Assembly (NCBI GenBank): GCA_947476465.1
Contig: CANJQN010000003.1
Span: forward strand, 1 to 64,000
Source of the DNA: Comamonadaceae bacterium
Lineage (GTDB): Bacteria; Pseudomonadota; Gammaproteobacteria; Burkholderiales; Burkholderiaceae_C
DNA: 64,000 bases
Direction of reading: 5' to 3'
Below, one piece after another: positions 51,474 through 59,898 of this stretch (position 1 is its first letter; each line of letters opens with the position of its first letter). Made by a program: the position numbers and the translations under genes. Below the pieces are notes generated by a model. That model ran no database searches, had not been told where the DNA came from, and worked only from the letters and a program-made list of their open reading frames with translations.

Positions 51474-52297
51474 GATTGGATTGCGGCTTCGAGAAGGCGC
51501 GCCCCGCTGAAAAGCCGGTCAAAGTTGGCCGAAGTCTGCCGCCCGACAGCCTGCGCGTCCAGCCCGCGGACCTGCCCGATCTGCGCCGCGACAAAGGGCA
51601 CATACGAGGGATTGTTTGTCTTGCCGCGGTAGGGCACGGGTGCCAGGTAGGGACTGTCGGTCTCGATCAGCAGGCGGTCCAGCGGCACAAAGGCCGCCAC
51701 CTCACGCAGATCGGCGGCGCTCTTGAAGGTGAGGATGCCCGAGAACGAGATGTAAAAACCCAGATCCAGCGCCGCCCGCGCCACGTCCAGGGTTTCTGTA
51801 AAGCAGTGAAACACGCCGCCCGCACTGCCGGCCGAGCCGTCCTCGCCCTCCTCCCGCAGGATGCCGATCGTGTCGGCCGAGGCTGAGCGGGTGTGGATGA
51901 TCAGCGGCTTGGCCACCTGCCGGGCCGCCTGGATGTGGGTGTGAAAGCGATCGCGCTGCCAATCGAGGTCGGCGATGGTGCGGCCGCCCTTGCGGGTGTC
52001 CATGCCGTAGTAGTCCAGGCCGGTTTCGCCGACGGCGACCACCCGGGGCAGGCCGGCACGCGACACCAGATCGGTCACCGTGGGCTCCGTCACGCCTTCG
52101 TTGTCCGGATGCACACCGACGCTGGCCCAGAAGTTGGAGTAGGTGGTGGCCAGAGCGTGAACCTCGGGGAACTCTTCCAGCGTGGTGCAGATACAAAGTG
52201 CACGGTCCACCTGGGCGGCGGCCATGGCCTGGCGGATCGCGGGCACCTGCGTGGCCAACTCAGGAAAGCTCAGGTGGCAATGGGAATCGACGAACAT
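51470..52297 (-). CDS. tatD: TatD-family metal-dependent hydrolase
   Basis: A 275-residue TIM-barrel DNase/hydrolase. Metal ligands are in place: HxH in MFVDSHCHLSF, Glu in GETGLDYYG, His in PLIIHTRSA, His in GVFHCFTETLD and Asp in IETDSPYLAPVPYRG. TatD proteins have 3'-5' exonuclease activity and are linked to DNA repair. The frame is open upstream to 52657, but homology begins at MFVDSHCH. It stands after pilZ in the mltG-tmk-holB-pilZ-tatD order. Confidence 0.95.
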   Translation of the reverse strand: MFVDSHCHLSFPELATQVPAIRQAMAAAQVDRALCICTTLEEFPEVHALATTYSNFWASVGVHPDNEGVTEPTVTDLVSRAGLPRVVAVGETGLDYYGMDTRKGGRTIADLDWQRDRFHTHIQAARQVAKPLIIHTRSASADTIGILREEGEDGSAGSAGGVFHCFTETLDVARAALDLGFYISFSGILTFKSAADLREVAAFVPLDRLLIETDSPYLAPVPYRGKTNNPSYVPFVAAQIGQVRGLDAQAVGRQTSANFDRLFSGARLLEAAIQS

Positions 52298-52367
52298 GGA
52301 TGGATCTTGAAACTGAAAAGCCCGCCAGAGCGGGCCAACAAGTGCGGCGACGGCGCCTGGCGACGGC

Positions 52368-52727
52368 TTAGATGGTCTGGGTGGGGCGCTCGGAGCCGAG
52401 GTGGCTGCCCAGGATCTCTTCGATCTTGACCTTGAGCAGGCGGGACTTTTCGTCTGGAGGAAACCGGATGCCCACGCCCTGGGTGCGATTGGCCGCCGCG
52501 CGCGGCGGGGTGAGCCAGGCGACCTTGCCGGCCACCGGGTAGCGCTGCGGGTCGTCCGGCAGCGACAGCAGCACGTAGACGTCGTCACCCAGGCGGTACT
52601 CGCGCGTGGTCGGCACGAACACGCCGCCGTCTCCGAACAGCGGCACATAAGCCGCATACAGCGCGGCCTTTTCCTTGATGGCGAGCTGGATGACGCTGGG
52701 ACGGGGGCTGGTGGAGGGCGTGCTCAT
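52368..52727 (-). CDS. pilZ: PilZ-domain type IV pilus protein
   Basis: A 119-residue PilZ protein. RPSVIQLAIKEKAALYAAYV starts the domain and GGVFVPTTREYRLGDDVYV matches the loop of Pseudomonas PilZ. The c-di-GMP-binding RxxxR arm before the barrel is absent, as in the founding PilZ protein, so it probably acts by protein contacts (with FimX/PilB-type partners) in pilus assembly. It lies between holB and tatD, the standard place. I use the ATG at 52727; a GTG 8 codons earlier is open. Confidence 0.9.
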   Translation of the reverse strand: MSTPSTSPRPSVIQLAIKEKAALYAAYVPLFGDGGVFVPTTREYRLGDDVYVLLSLPDDPQRYPVAGKVAWLTPPRAAANRTQGVGIRFPPDEKSRLLKVKIEEILGSHLGSERPTQTI

Positions 52728-52757
52728 GGTGGCGATGGCCGTTGGGGGCACAAGCGG

Positions 52758-53741
52758 CTAGTGTAGGGCCGAGCGTGCCCGGCTCACAAGCGCTTCGAGC
52801 ATCAGGCCTGGGTGAAAGGGATGCTCGGCGCTGCGCACGGCGGTGCCGAGCTCGCGCCACCAGGCGGCCAGCTGGGTCGCGCTGGGCGGCGGCGGCAGGT
52901 CGGCCGGCAGGAAAAAGCGTGGCGCCGCGCCAGCCCGCACCGAGAGCAGGTCATGGCAGACCTTTTGCAGCGCACCGAGCGCCTGCGCCGGCGAAAAATC
53001 AGCCAGGGCCGCGACCTCGCCGCGCGCCACAGCCTTGGGCAGCTGGCTCCACTGGCGGGCGCTGCGGCCGGCCTGAGCGGCCCGCAGAGCGTCCTCGGGC
53101 CGCCCACCCGCGGCGCGAAGCAGCACGGCCGCGTCTGATCCAGCAACGCCCTCCCCCTCCAGCCACTGAAGAGCCTGCGCCTCGGTCGGCCACATCATGG
53201 TGTGGCCCAGGCAACGGCTGCGGATGGTGGGCAGCAGCTGGTGAGCCGCTTCGCTGGCGAGGATCAAGCGCACGTCGCCGGCGGGTTCCTCCAGTGTCTT
53301 GAGCAAGGTATTGGCCGTGATCGCATTCATGTCCTCTGCCGGATACACCAGCACGACTTTGCCACGCCCGCGGGCGCTGGTGCGCTGGGAGAACTCGACC
53401 GCGTCGCGCATGGCGTCGACGCGGATCTCCTTACTGGCCTTGCGCCTCTTGTCGTCGATCTCGGTCTGCGCCTTCTCGGCCAGCGGCCAGCCCAGGGCGA
53501 GCATGACCGTCTCGGGCATCAACACGGACAGATCGGCATGGGTGCGCACGGCGATGGCGTGGCAGCTGGTGCATTGGCCGCAGGCACCGGCGCCGCCTGG
53601 CTGTTCGCACAGCCAGGCCTGTGCCAGGCCCAGCGCCAAGGTGTACTGACCCAGGCCCGACGGGCCGTGCAGCAGCAAGGCGTGGCCGGGTTGCTGCAAC
53701 AGCCGCGCCAGCTGCGCCTGGATCCAGGGCGGCGTGATCAC
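52758..53741 (-). CDS. holB: DNA polymerase III delta' subunit
   Basis: A 327-residue clamp-loader subunit. The zinc module has four cysteines with the spacing C-x8-C-x2-C-x2-C ([16 protein letters not shown]). The Walker A loop is degenerate (GPSGLGQYT, with Gln for Lys), as expected for delta', which does not bind ATP. The segments [20 protein letters not shown] and [14 protein letters not shown] are typical. It overlaps tmk by 4 nt on the upstream side and is followed by pilZ. Confidence 0.93.
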   Translation of the reverse strand: MITPPWIQAQLARLLQQPGHALLLHGPSGLGQYTLALGLAQAWLCEQPGGAGACGQCTSCHAIAVRTHADLSVLMPETVMLALGWPLAEKAQTEIDDKRRKASKEIRVDAMRDAVEFSQRTSARGRGKVVLVYPAEDMNAITANTLLKTLEEPAGDVRLILASEAAHQLLPTIRSRCLGHTMMWPTEAQALQWLEGEGVAGSDAAVLLRAAGGRPEDALRAAQAGRSARQWSQLPKAVARGEVAALADFSPAQALGALQKVCHDLLSVRAGAAPRFFLPADLPPPPSATQLAAWWRELGTAVRSAEHPFHPGLMLEALVSRARSALH

Positions 53742-54370
53742 AGCCAGCCCCTGGCAGCCAAGGCGGCACGCACCGAGGACCAGACCGCGTCGCGCGATTG
53801 CGCGGCGTCGATCCGGGCGAACCGTGCGGGTTCGGCTTGCGCCCGGCGCACATAGCCGGCCGCCACGCGCCGGAAAAACTCGACCGGCTGCGATTCAAAC
53901 TTGTCCGGCACGCGCGCGCCGGCCAAGCGCGTAGCGGCCTCTTCGGGCGACAACTCGAACAGCAAGGTGAGCTCGGGCTGGCGCAGGCTGCCGTCGGGGC
54001 GGCCCTGCACCCAGTGTTCCAACTGGCCTAGTACCGCCAGGTCGAAGCCGCGCCCGCCGCCCTGGTAGGCAAAGGTCGCATCGGTGAACCGGTCGCACAA
54101 CACCACGTCGCCTCGGGCCAGCGCCGGCTCGATCACCTGGGTGAGGTGGTCGCGCCGCGCCGCGAACATCAGCAGCGCCTCGGTCAGGGCGTCCATTGGC
54201 GCGTTCAGCGCCAGTCCCCGCAATTGCTCGGCCAGCGGCGTGCCGCCCGGCTCGCGGGTGCGCACAACCGTGCGGCCGGCCTGCGCCAGCGCCTGGGCCA
54301 GGGTGTCGATGTGCGTCGATTTGCCCGCGCCGTCGATGCCTTCGAAGCTGATGAAAATGCCTGTGCTCAT
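53738..54370 (-). CDS. tmk: Thymidylate kinase
   Basis: A 210-residue kinase making dTDP from dTMP. Seen: P-loop [16 protein letters not shown], the [13 protein letters not shown] segment, and the DRF motif [17 protein letters not shown] that binds dTMP and carries the lid. I start at the ATG at 54370 where homology begins, although the frame is open upstream. The stop overlaps the holB start (ATGA). The 157-nt gap to mltG carries a strong hairpin. Confidence 0.96.
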   Translation of the reverse strand: MSTGIFISFEGIDGAGKSTHIDTLAQALAQAGRTVVRTREPGGTPLAEQLRGLALNAPMDALTEALLMFAARRDHLTQVIEPALARGDVVLCDRFTDATFAYQGGGRGFDLAVLGQLEHWVQGRPDGSLRQPELTLLFELSPEEAATRLAGARVPDKFESQPVEFFRRVAAGYVRRAQAEPARFARIDAAQSRDAVWSSVRAALAARGWL

Positions 54371-54444
54371 AGGGCCCCCACGCTCGGCACTGCGTGTCCT
54401 TCGCTGGTCGGGTCGCAGTCGCAGCCTGCGGCTCTTCGTGCCGT

Positions 54445-54468
54445 CCAAGCCTGCGCAGGCAGGCTTGG
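54445..54468. repeat. 10-bp perfect hairpin in a repeat-bearing gap between mltG and tmk
   Basis: CCAAGCCTGC (54445-54454) and GCAGGCTTGG (54459-54468) are perfect complements with a 4-nt loop. Downstream at about 54483 CCCCTCGGGGG begins a piece of the CCCCCTCGGGGG dispersed repeat also seen before truB. No T-run follows, so it is not a plain terminator. Confidence 0.6.
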
Positions 54469-54527
54469 AGCCGCGGCACTCAGCCCCTCGGGGGTGCGAG
54501 CTTGCTTGAGGCGGCTCGGCGCTGCGC

Positions 54528-55529
54528 TCATTGGCCCCTCTGGTATTTGTTGACCGCCCGGTTGTGCTCGCCGAGTGTGGTGCTGAAGTGACTGGTGCCA
54601 TTGCCCTTGGACACGAAATACAGGGCGGCGTTGTCGGCCGGCTGCACCGCGGCCCGCAAGGCCTCGCGCCCGGGCATGGCGATGGGCGTGGGCGGCAGCC
54701 CCGGCCGGGTATAGGTGTTCCAGGGCGTATCGCGGCGCAGATCGTCGCGGCGCAAGTTGCCGTCGAACGCCGTGCCCATGCCGTAGATCACGGTCGGGTC
54801 GGTCTGCAGCGGCATGCCGATGCGCAGGCGGTTGTGGAACACGGCCGAGATCGCCGTGCGTTCCGCGCTGTGGCCGGTTTCCTTCTCGACGATGCTGGCC
54901 AACACCAGCGCATCGTCAGGCGTGCGCAGCACCGAGCGCGGCGTTCGCAGGGCCCAGGCGGCGGCCAGTTGGCGGTCCATGGCGCGCTGTGCACGTTGCA
55001 ACACGGCAATGTCGCTGCTGCCCTTGGCATAGGTGTAGGTGTCGGGGAAAAAACGCCCCTCGGCGCGCAGGCCGGGCCGGCCGATGCGGGTCATCACCAC
55101 CTCATCGGTCAGGCCCTGCAGATCTTGCTTGAGGTCGGCTTCCTTGGCCAACGCCGCGCGAAATTGCCGGAAGGTCCAACCTTCGATCAGGGTCACCGCC
55201 CGCAGGGCTTCTTCGCCGCGCGCCAGCTTTTGCAGCAGCCGCTGCGGTGTGATGCCGCGCTCGAGCTCGTAACTGCCGGCCTTGATGTCCCTGGCCCGGC
55301 CGGACAAGCGGAACCAGGCAAACAAAAGCGTAGGCGACACGCCCACGCCCGCATCGGCCACCGTCTGCGCAACCTCGCGCGGCAGCATGCCTGGCTCGAC
55401 CGACAGGTCGACCGAGGGCTGCGCCATGGGCAGGGGCCGGTAGATCCACCAGAGCGCGCCAACGCCGCCGCCAAGGGCAAGCAGGGCGGCCATCAGGAAC
55501 ACGATCAACAGTAAACGCCGCACGGACAT
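54528..55529 (-). CDS. mltG: Endolytic murein transglycosylase MltG
   Basis: A 333-residue inner membrane protein of the YceG family that cleaves nascent glycan strands and is thought to end their polymerisation. One N-terminal membrane anchor ([18 protein letters not shown]), a LysM-like subdomain, and the catalytic region [20 protein letters not shown] with its Glu, then [12 protein letters not shown] use the ATG at 55529; a GTG two codons upstream is open. It leads the mltG-tmk-holB-pilZ-tatD run and is divergent from ygfZ. Confidence 0.94.
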   Translation of the reverse strand: MSVRRLLLIVFLMAALLALGGGVGALWWIYRPLPMAQPSVDLSVEPGMLPREVAQTVADAGVGVSPTLLFAWFRLSGRARDIKAGSYELERGITPQRLLQKLARGEEALRAVTLIEGWTFRQFRAALAKEADLKQDLQGLTDEVVMTRIGRPGLRAEGRFFPDTYTYAKGSSDIAVLQRAQRAMDRQLAAAWALRTPRSVLRTPDDALVLASIVEKETGHSAERTAISAVFHNRLRIGMPLQTDPTVIYGMGTAFDGNLRRDDLRRDTPWNTYTRPGLPPTPIAMPGREALRAAVQPADNAALYFVSKGNGTSHFSTTLGEHNRAVNKYQRGQ

Positions 55530-55576
55530 CAGCACCAGGGCTTCATCAGGTCATGGACCGGCGATGATAATTGAGC

Positions 55577-56497
55577 ATGACTTCATCACTTGCAGGCGCC
55601 GCCCCCCTGTCCCATCTGGGCGTGATCCGGGCCGAGGGCGAGGACGCCGCGAAATTTCTTCAAGGCCAGCTCACGCAGGATTTTGCCCTGCTGGGCCCCG
55701 GCCAGGCGCGCCTGGCGGCCTTTTGCAACGCCAAGGGCCGGATGCAGGCGAGTTTTGTCGCCCTGCCCCTGGCCCCCGGCGACTTCGCCCTGGTGGTCTC
55801 TGGCGACCTGCTGGCCCAGACGCTCAAGCGGCTGTCGATGTTCGTGCTGCGCGCCAAGGTGCGGCTGTCGGACGCGACCGCGGCTTTCCAGCTGCGCGGC
55901 CTTGCCGGCGCGGCGGTGGTCCAGGAGGCTGGCGGCAGCGTGCCGGCGCCGTGGGCGCATGTCGCAAACGAAGGCGCGCACGTCGTCGGGCTGTATCCAG
56001 CGGACGGCCAGCCGCTGGCGTTGTGGCTCGCGCCCGCCGGCGCCGCCCCGCCCGATGCGCCCGCGTTGGACGAAGCGCTGTGGCGCTGGGCGCAGGTGCG
56101 CAGCGGCGTGGCCCAGGTCAGCGCCCCGGTGTTCGAGGCCTTTGTGCCGCAGATGCTCAACTACGAATCGGTGGGCGGCGTGAACTTCAAGAAGGGCTGC
56201 TACCCCGGCCAGGAGGTGGTTGCGCGCAGCCAGTTTCGCGGCACGCTCAAGCGGCGGGCCTTCCCCGCGCATTGCGCGCAGGCCCTGGCGGCGGGTATGG
56301 AGTTGTTCCATGAATCCGACGCCGAGCAACCCTGCGGCCTCGTGGCGCAGGCGGCGCCTGCACCGGGCGGCGGCTGGGACGCCATCGTGTCACTGCAGTT
56401 GACGGCCACCGAAGGCGGGACACTCACGGCAGGGACTGCCGATGGGCCGGCTGTGGTGCTGGGCGCCCTGCCCTATCCGCTGCTCGCGGACATCTGA
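55577..56497 (+). CDS. ygfZ: Folate-binding Fe-S cluster assembly protein YgfZ
   Basis: A 306-residue member of the YgfZ/GcvT-like family that assists repair or assembly of 4Fe-4S enzymes using tetrahydrofolate. The diagnostic motif KKGCYPGQEVVARSQFRG, with the conserved Cys, is present at about residue 203. GEDAAKFLQGQLTQDFALL fits the N-terminal domain. The ATG at 55577 is preferred to a TTG two codons upstream. It is divergent from mltG, a common neighbour pair in betaproteobacteria, and convergent with the ligase gene. Confidence 0.93.
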   Translation: MTSSLAGAAPLSHLGVIRAEGEDAAKFLQGQLTQDFALLGPGQARLAAFCNAKGRMQASFVALPLAPGDFALVVSGDLLAQTLKRLSMFVLRAKVRLSDATAAFQLRGLAGAAVVQEAGGSVPAPWAHVANEGAHVVGLYPADGQPLALWLAPAGAAPPDAPALDEALWRWAQVRSGVAQVSAPVFEAFVPQMLNYESVGGVNFKKGCYPGQEVVARSQFRGTLKRRAFPAHCAQALAAGMELFHESDAEQPCGLVAQAAPAPGGGWDAIVSLQLTATEGGTLTAGTADGPAVVLGALPYPLLADI

Positions 56498-56513
56498 GGT
56501 CCGGCTTGCGCGC

Positions 56514-58829
56514 TCAAGCTGGCGCACGCCCGGCCTCCACCAGCTTTTGCCAATAGGCCTGCGGGACATGCGGCCGCAGCTGCGCACGGTGCGGCGCGGG
56601 CGCCAGATCCAATGCCTTGCCGTACGCTTCGAGGGCCTTGGCTGGATCTTTGAAACCGATCTCGTACAACTGGCCCATCTGAAGCCAGGTCTCGACCCGT
56701 CGCTCGGGCCAGCCGCGCAGGCGCAGCTCCAGCGCCTGTTGGGCCAGGGTGAAGTCTTCGGCGCGAGTGGCCAACGCCACCGTGGCATTGACCAGGTCGA
56801 AGTCGGCGATATTGCCGGCCAGCGCATCGCGGGCCAGTGCCAGGGCCTGCGCCTCCTGGCCGCTGCGCGCGAGCAGCACCACCTCCAGTGAGCGTACGGC
56901 CGGCGCGTCCGGCGCCAGCCGCTTGGCACGCATCAGGTAATCACGCGCCCGGTCTGGCTGACCCATCGCCGCATAGCCGCGCGCGACGTTGGTGGTGATC
57001 GCCACGATCTTGGGCCGCGACGACAGCACCGATTCCCAGATCCACACCGCGTTGGCCCAGTCGCCCCAGCGCGCCAGTTCGTCGGCAACCATGGGCGTGA
57101 CCTTGCGGTAGTGCGGGTTGATGGCCACACCCTCGCGCACCATCCGCAGCAATTGCGCTTTGCTCTGGTTCCATCGCGGGTTGTTGGGGTCGCCCGACGC
57201 GGTGATGCCCAGCGCCATCCGCGTGGCGCTCACCAGCTTGTATTCGCTGATCGCCGCCTGCCGTGTAATGAAGGCCGCCACCACCAGCAAGGCCGACAGC
57301 ACGATCACCGCCGCACTTGAATACACCGGTCTCCATGGCAAGGGTGCCGCCCCCGTCCGGCCAGTGAACCCCAGACGGGCGTCCGACGCCGCCAGCGCGC
57401 CCAGGCACAGCGCGAACAAGGCGCCCGTGCTCGCCAGCCGCCACGGAAAACCGATGTTGCTTACCACCATCAACGCCAGCAGTGCGGTGAGCAGGATGGC
57501 CCGCCACGGTGCCTCGGCCTGTGCGTCTTGGCCTTGCGCGTTTTGCCCCTGCCCCTCCTTGCCGGTCAGGCGCAGCGTTCGCCATGCCGCCTGCAGCAAC
57601 CACGCTGTCAACAGCGCCAACACCACCCAGCCCATGACACCGAACTCGGCGACCAGTTGCAGAAACTCGTTGTGGACGTAGAAGTCGGTCTCGATCTGCG
57701 AGCCTGCGGTCTGGTACAGCGGCAGTTCCTCCTCCCAGGCGCCGGCGCCCACGCCCGCCACCGGGCGGTCGGCGATCATGCGCAGCGTGGCCCGCCACAT
57801 CACGATGCGAATGTTGAGCGACTCGTCGCCCGGGCGAATCTCCTGCGTGCGCGCCACGGCCCGCTCCAGCGCCGTGAAGCCGCGCCCCTCCCCGGCGATC
57901 GCCGGGCTGCCGGTGGGAACCATGCCGCCTATCAGCACCACACCGGCCAGCAGGCCCCACGCCAGCGCCCGCTGCGTGCCGCTCCAGGCGATGAAGGCGA
58001 ACTGGCGCCGGTACCGCCAGCCGATCAGGGGCAGCAGGACCAACAACTGAAGCCACAGGGCGATCAGCGCCGAGCGCGTGCCCGTCATCAAAATGGCCAG
58101 AATCACCAGGCCACTGCTGCCGCCCAGCAGGGCGATCACGGGGTCCCGCCGTGCCCGCGCCAGCAGCACCATGCCAAAGGGCAGCGCGCACACCGCGAAC
58201 TCGGCGAAGAAGTTGCGGTTGATGAAGGTCGAGGCCGGACGCGGCCCCTGCGGAAAAAAGCGCCAGTCGAACCAGAACTGAAGCACCGCCCACAGCGCCG
58301 CCACCGCCGCGCCGGCATGGACCCCCGCCGCCAGCCACGGCAGCCGCTCGCGGGTGAGCGTGTTCAGCCCCAGCCACACCAGGAGGCCAAAGACGAACCA
58401 GCGCACCGTCTCGACCCCCGCCAGGTAGCGGTGCGCCCAGGCCATGCTGGCCAGCGAATACAGCAGCAGCGCCAGGGGCAGCAGCATCACCGCATGCCAT
58501 TGCACCGGGGCGTCACTCACGTCATCCCCGCGAAGGCGATCCAAGCCGCTCACGTCATCCCCGCGAAGGCGGGGATCCAGGAGCGTGGCGTCCCCGGCGT
58601 GACGCGCCTTTGCAGCGCTCGACCCGGACGTTCCCCGCTGCCAGAAGAACAGCAGCCCCGCCAGCAGCGCGCCAAAGGACACGATCGCCGACTTGAGGGT
58701 GTCCTGCAGCATCTCCTCGCCCGGCACGCCCAGCGCTGGCGCGAGAAAGATCAACAGCGCGAGCGCCATGGCGGACCAACGGCCGGCCTGTGCAACTGGG
58801 TCGCTGGTCTCTGAAGGGGGCGCGCGCAT
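56514..58829 (-). CDS. O-antigen ligase/PglL-type membrane protein with TPR tail
   Basis: A 771-residue membrane protein of the Wzy/WaaL/PglL superfamily. About twelve membrane segments fill residues 15-510; the periplasmic loop has VAGVGAGAWEEELP and the signature HNEFLQLVAEFGVMGW. The soluble C-terminal part (about 530-771) looks like TPR repeats. Such enzymes transfer lipid-linked glycan to lipid A-core, pilin or other proteins. Residues of about 83-104 come from an in-frame dispersed repeat (see the repeat entry). No glycosyltransferase genes are near, so the acceptor is open. Confidence 0.88.
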   Translation of the reverse strand: MRAPPSETSDPVAQAGRWSAMALALLIFLAPALGVPGEEMLQDTLKSAIVSFGALLAGLLFFWQRGTSGSSAAKARHAGDATLLDPRLRGDDVSGLDRLRGDDVSDAPVQWHAVMLLPLALLLYSLASMAWAHRYLAGVETVRWFVFGLLVWLGLNTLTRERLPWLAAGVHAGAAVAALWAVLQFWFDWRFFPQGPRPASTFINRNFFAEFAVCALPFGMVLLARARRDPVIALLGGSSGLVILAILMTGTRSALIALWLQLLVLLPLIGWRYRRQFAFIAWSGTQRALAWGLLAGVVLIGGMVPTGSPAIAGEGRGFTALERAVARTQEIRPGDESLNIRIVMWRATLRMIADRPVAGVGAGAWEEELPLYQTAGSQIETDFYVHNEFLQLVAEFGVMGWVVLALLTAWLLQAAWRTLRLTGKEGQGQNAQGQDAQAEAPWRAILLTALLALMVVSNIGFPWRLASTGALFALCLGALAASDARLGFTGRTGAAPLPWRPVYSSAAVIVLSALLVVAAFITRQAAISEYKLVSATRMALGITASGDPNNPRWNQSKAQLLRMVREGVAINPHYRKVTPMVADELARWGDWANAVWIWESVLSSRPKIVAITTNVARGYAAMGQPDRARDYLMRAKRLAPDAPAVRSLEVVLLARSGQEAQALALARDALAGNIADFDLVNATVALATRAEDFTLAQQALELRLRGWPERRVETWLQMGQLYEIGFKDPAKALEAYGKALDLAPAPHRAQLRPHVPQAYWQKLVEAGRAPA
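58516..58581. repeat. Dispersed GTCATCCCCGCGAAGGC repeat inside the ligase gene
   Basis: Two copies of CTCACGTCATCCCCGCGAAG follow each other: one shortened (58516-58546) and one with the full CGAAGGCGGGGATCCAG end (58549-58581). This is a widespread proteobacterial REP-like palindrome. Here both lie in frame within the coding sequence and add residues such as LDPRLRGDD to a loop between the first membrane helices. Confidence 0.8.
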
Positions 58830-58851
58830 GCTAGTTGAAGGCTTCGACAGG

Positions 58852-58998
58852 CTCAGCCCGAACGGAGGTGGGCTCAGCCCGAACGGAGGTGGGTACAGCT
58901 CGAACGGAGGTGGGTACAGCTCGAACGGAGGTGGGTACAGCCCGAACGGAGGTGGGTACAGCCCGAACGGAGGTGGGTACAGCCAGAACGGAGGTGGG
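58852..58998. repeat. Seven-unit 21-bp tandem repeat
   Basis: Seven head-to-tail units of 21 bp share the core GAACGGAGGTGGG. Units 1-2 begin CTCAGCCC, units 3-4 TACAGCTC, units 5-6 TACAGCCC and unit 7 TACAGCCA. Unit 1 runs on from GGCTTCGACAGG, so the array grew out of the TTCGACAGGCTCAGCCCGAACGG dispersed repeat. It fills the gap before the ligase gene start (58829). There are no spacers, so it is not CRISPR. Confidence 0.9.
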
Positions 58999-59000
58999 TG

Positions 59001-59891
59001 TCATGAGAAGGGCCGCAGGCTGGCCGTCATTTCGATGTGCTCGATGCCCACTTCGTCGAAGGGCTCGCCCCGTACGGCAAAGCCCAGGCGCCGGTAAAAA
59101 GCTTCGGCGCTGCTCTGGGCGTGAAGCACCACCTCATGGTCGCCGCGCTCTCGGGCGGCGGCCATCAGGCGGTCCATCACGAGCCGGCCGACACCCGAGC
59201 CGCGAAGCACCGGGTGTACCGCCACGCGCCCGATTTTTGCAACGCCTGGCGCGCCTTGCAGCAGCCGCCCGGTGGCCACCGGCTGCCCCAGCCGGTTGAA
59301 GGCCACCACATGCACCGCGGTGGCGTCGGCCTCGTCCCATTCCATGTCGGCCGGCACCCGTTGCTCGTCGACAAAGACCTGGGTGCGTATGCGGGCGGCC
59401 GCCTCGCCCAGTTCATTCCACTGGCCGGTGCGCACATCAAGCATCGGCTCACCGCCCTCGAAACCCAGAAACACCTCGCGCAGCAGCGGTGGCACCGGCC
59501 GCGAGGTCTGTGTGGCCGGATCGGCGAACACGTACAGCAGCTCGCAGGTGATCAGCAGCTGGTCGCCCCGGAACATCGCACCGGAAAAGACCGTCGAGCT
59601 GTTGCCCACGCGTGCGCAGCGCACGCCCACGTCGATCAACTCGTCCAGGTGGGCCGAGGCGTGAAACTCCACCGTCGCCTTCTTCGCGTACAGGTCGCCG
59701 CTGAGTTGCCGCAACGACTCCTCGTAGGGCAAACCCAAGGCCCGCCAGTAGTCGGCGACGGCGGTGTCAAAGTACATGAGGTAGTGGGCATTGAACACGA
59801 TCTTTTGCATGTCCACCTCGGCCCAGCGCACCCGCAGGCGGTGCAAGAAGCGGAAATCGGACCGGCTGGCGGGTGGGTGTGTCTTGGTCAT
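59001..59891 (-). CDS. YbgC-type acyl-CoA thioesterase fused to GNAT acetyltransferase
   Basis: A 296-residue two-domain protein. Residues about 10-145 form a hotdog thioesterase of the YbgC/FadM type, with catalytic Asp in RWAEVDMQKIVFNAHYLMYF. Residues about 150-296 form a GNAT acetyltransferase with the acetyl-CoA loop VAVHPVLRGSGVGRLVMDRL and LHAQSSAEAFYRRLGF. I start at the ATG at 59891; the open frame upstream shows no similarity. Similar fusions occur in Comamonadaceae. Role unknown; thioester hydrolysis and acetyl transfer might share an acyl-CoA substrate. Confidence 0.88.
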   Translation of the reverse strand: MTKTHPPASRSDFRFLHRLRVRWAEVDMQKIVFNAHYLMYFDTAVADYWRALGLPYEESLRQLSGDLYAKKATVEFHASAHLDELIDVGVRCARVGNSSTVFSGAMFRGDQLLITCELLYVFADPATQTSRPVPPLLREVFLGFEGGEPMLDVRTGQWNELGEAAARIRTQVFVDEQRVPADMEWDEADATAVHVVAFNRLGQPVATGRLLQGAPGVAKIGRVAVHPVLRGSGVGRLVMDRLMAAARERGDHEVVLHAQSSAEAFYRRLGFAVRGEPFDEVGIEHIEMTASLRPFS

Positions 59892-59898
59892 GTCGGCG

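Noticed and set aside
52368..52727. c-di-GMP receptor
   Set aside because: The RxxxR binding arm is missing; the protein matches the non-binding PilZ of type IV pili.
54445..54468. Terminator between mltG and tmk
   Set aside because: The hairpin is strong but no T-run follows on either strand, and the operon order suggests read-through.
58852..58998. Possible CRISPR array
   Set aside because: The 21-bp units follow one another with no spacers and derive from a dispersed repeat; no cas genes are present.
58835..59000. Plus-strand protein with NGGGYS-type repeats
   Set aside because: It is only translation of the 21-bp tandem array, without ribosome site or homology.
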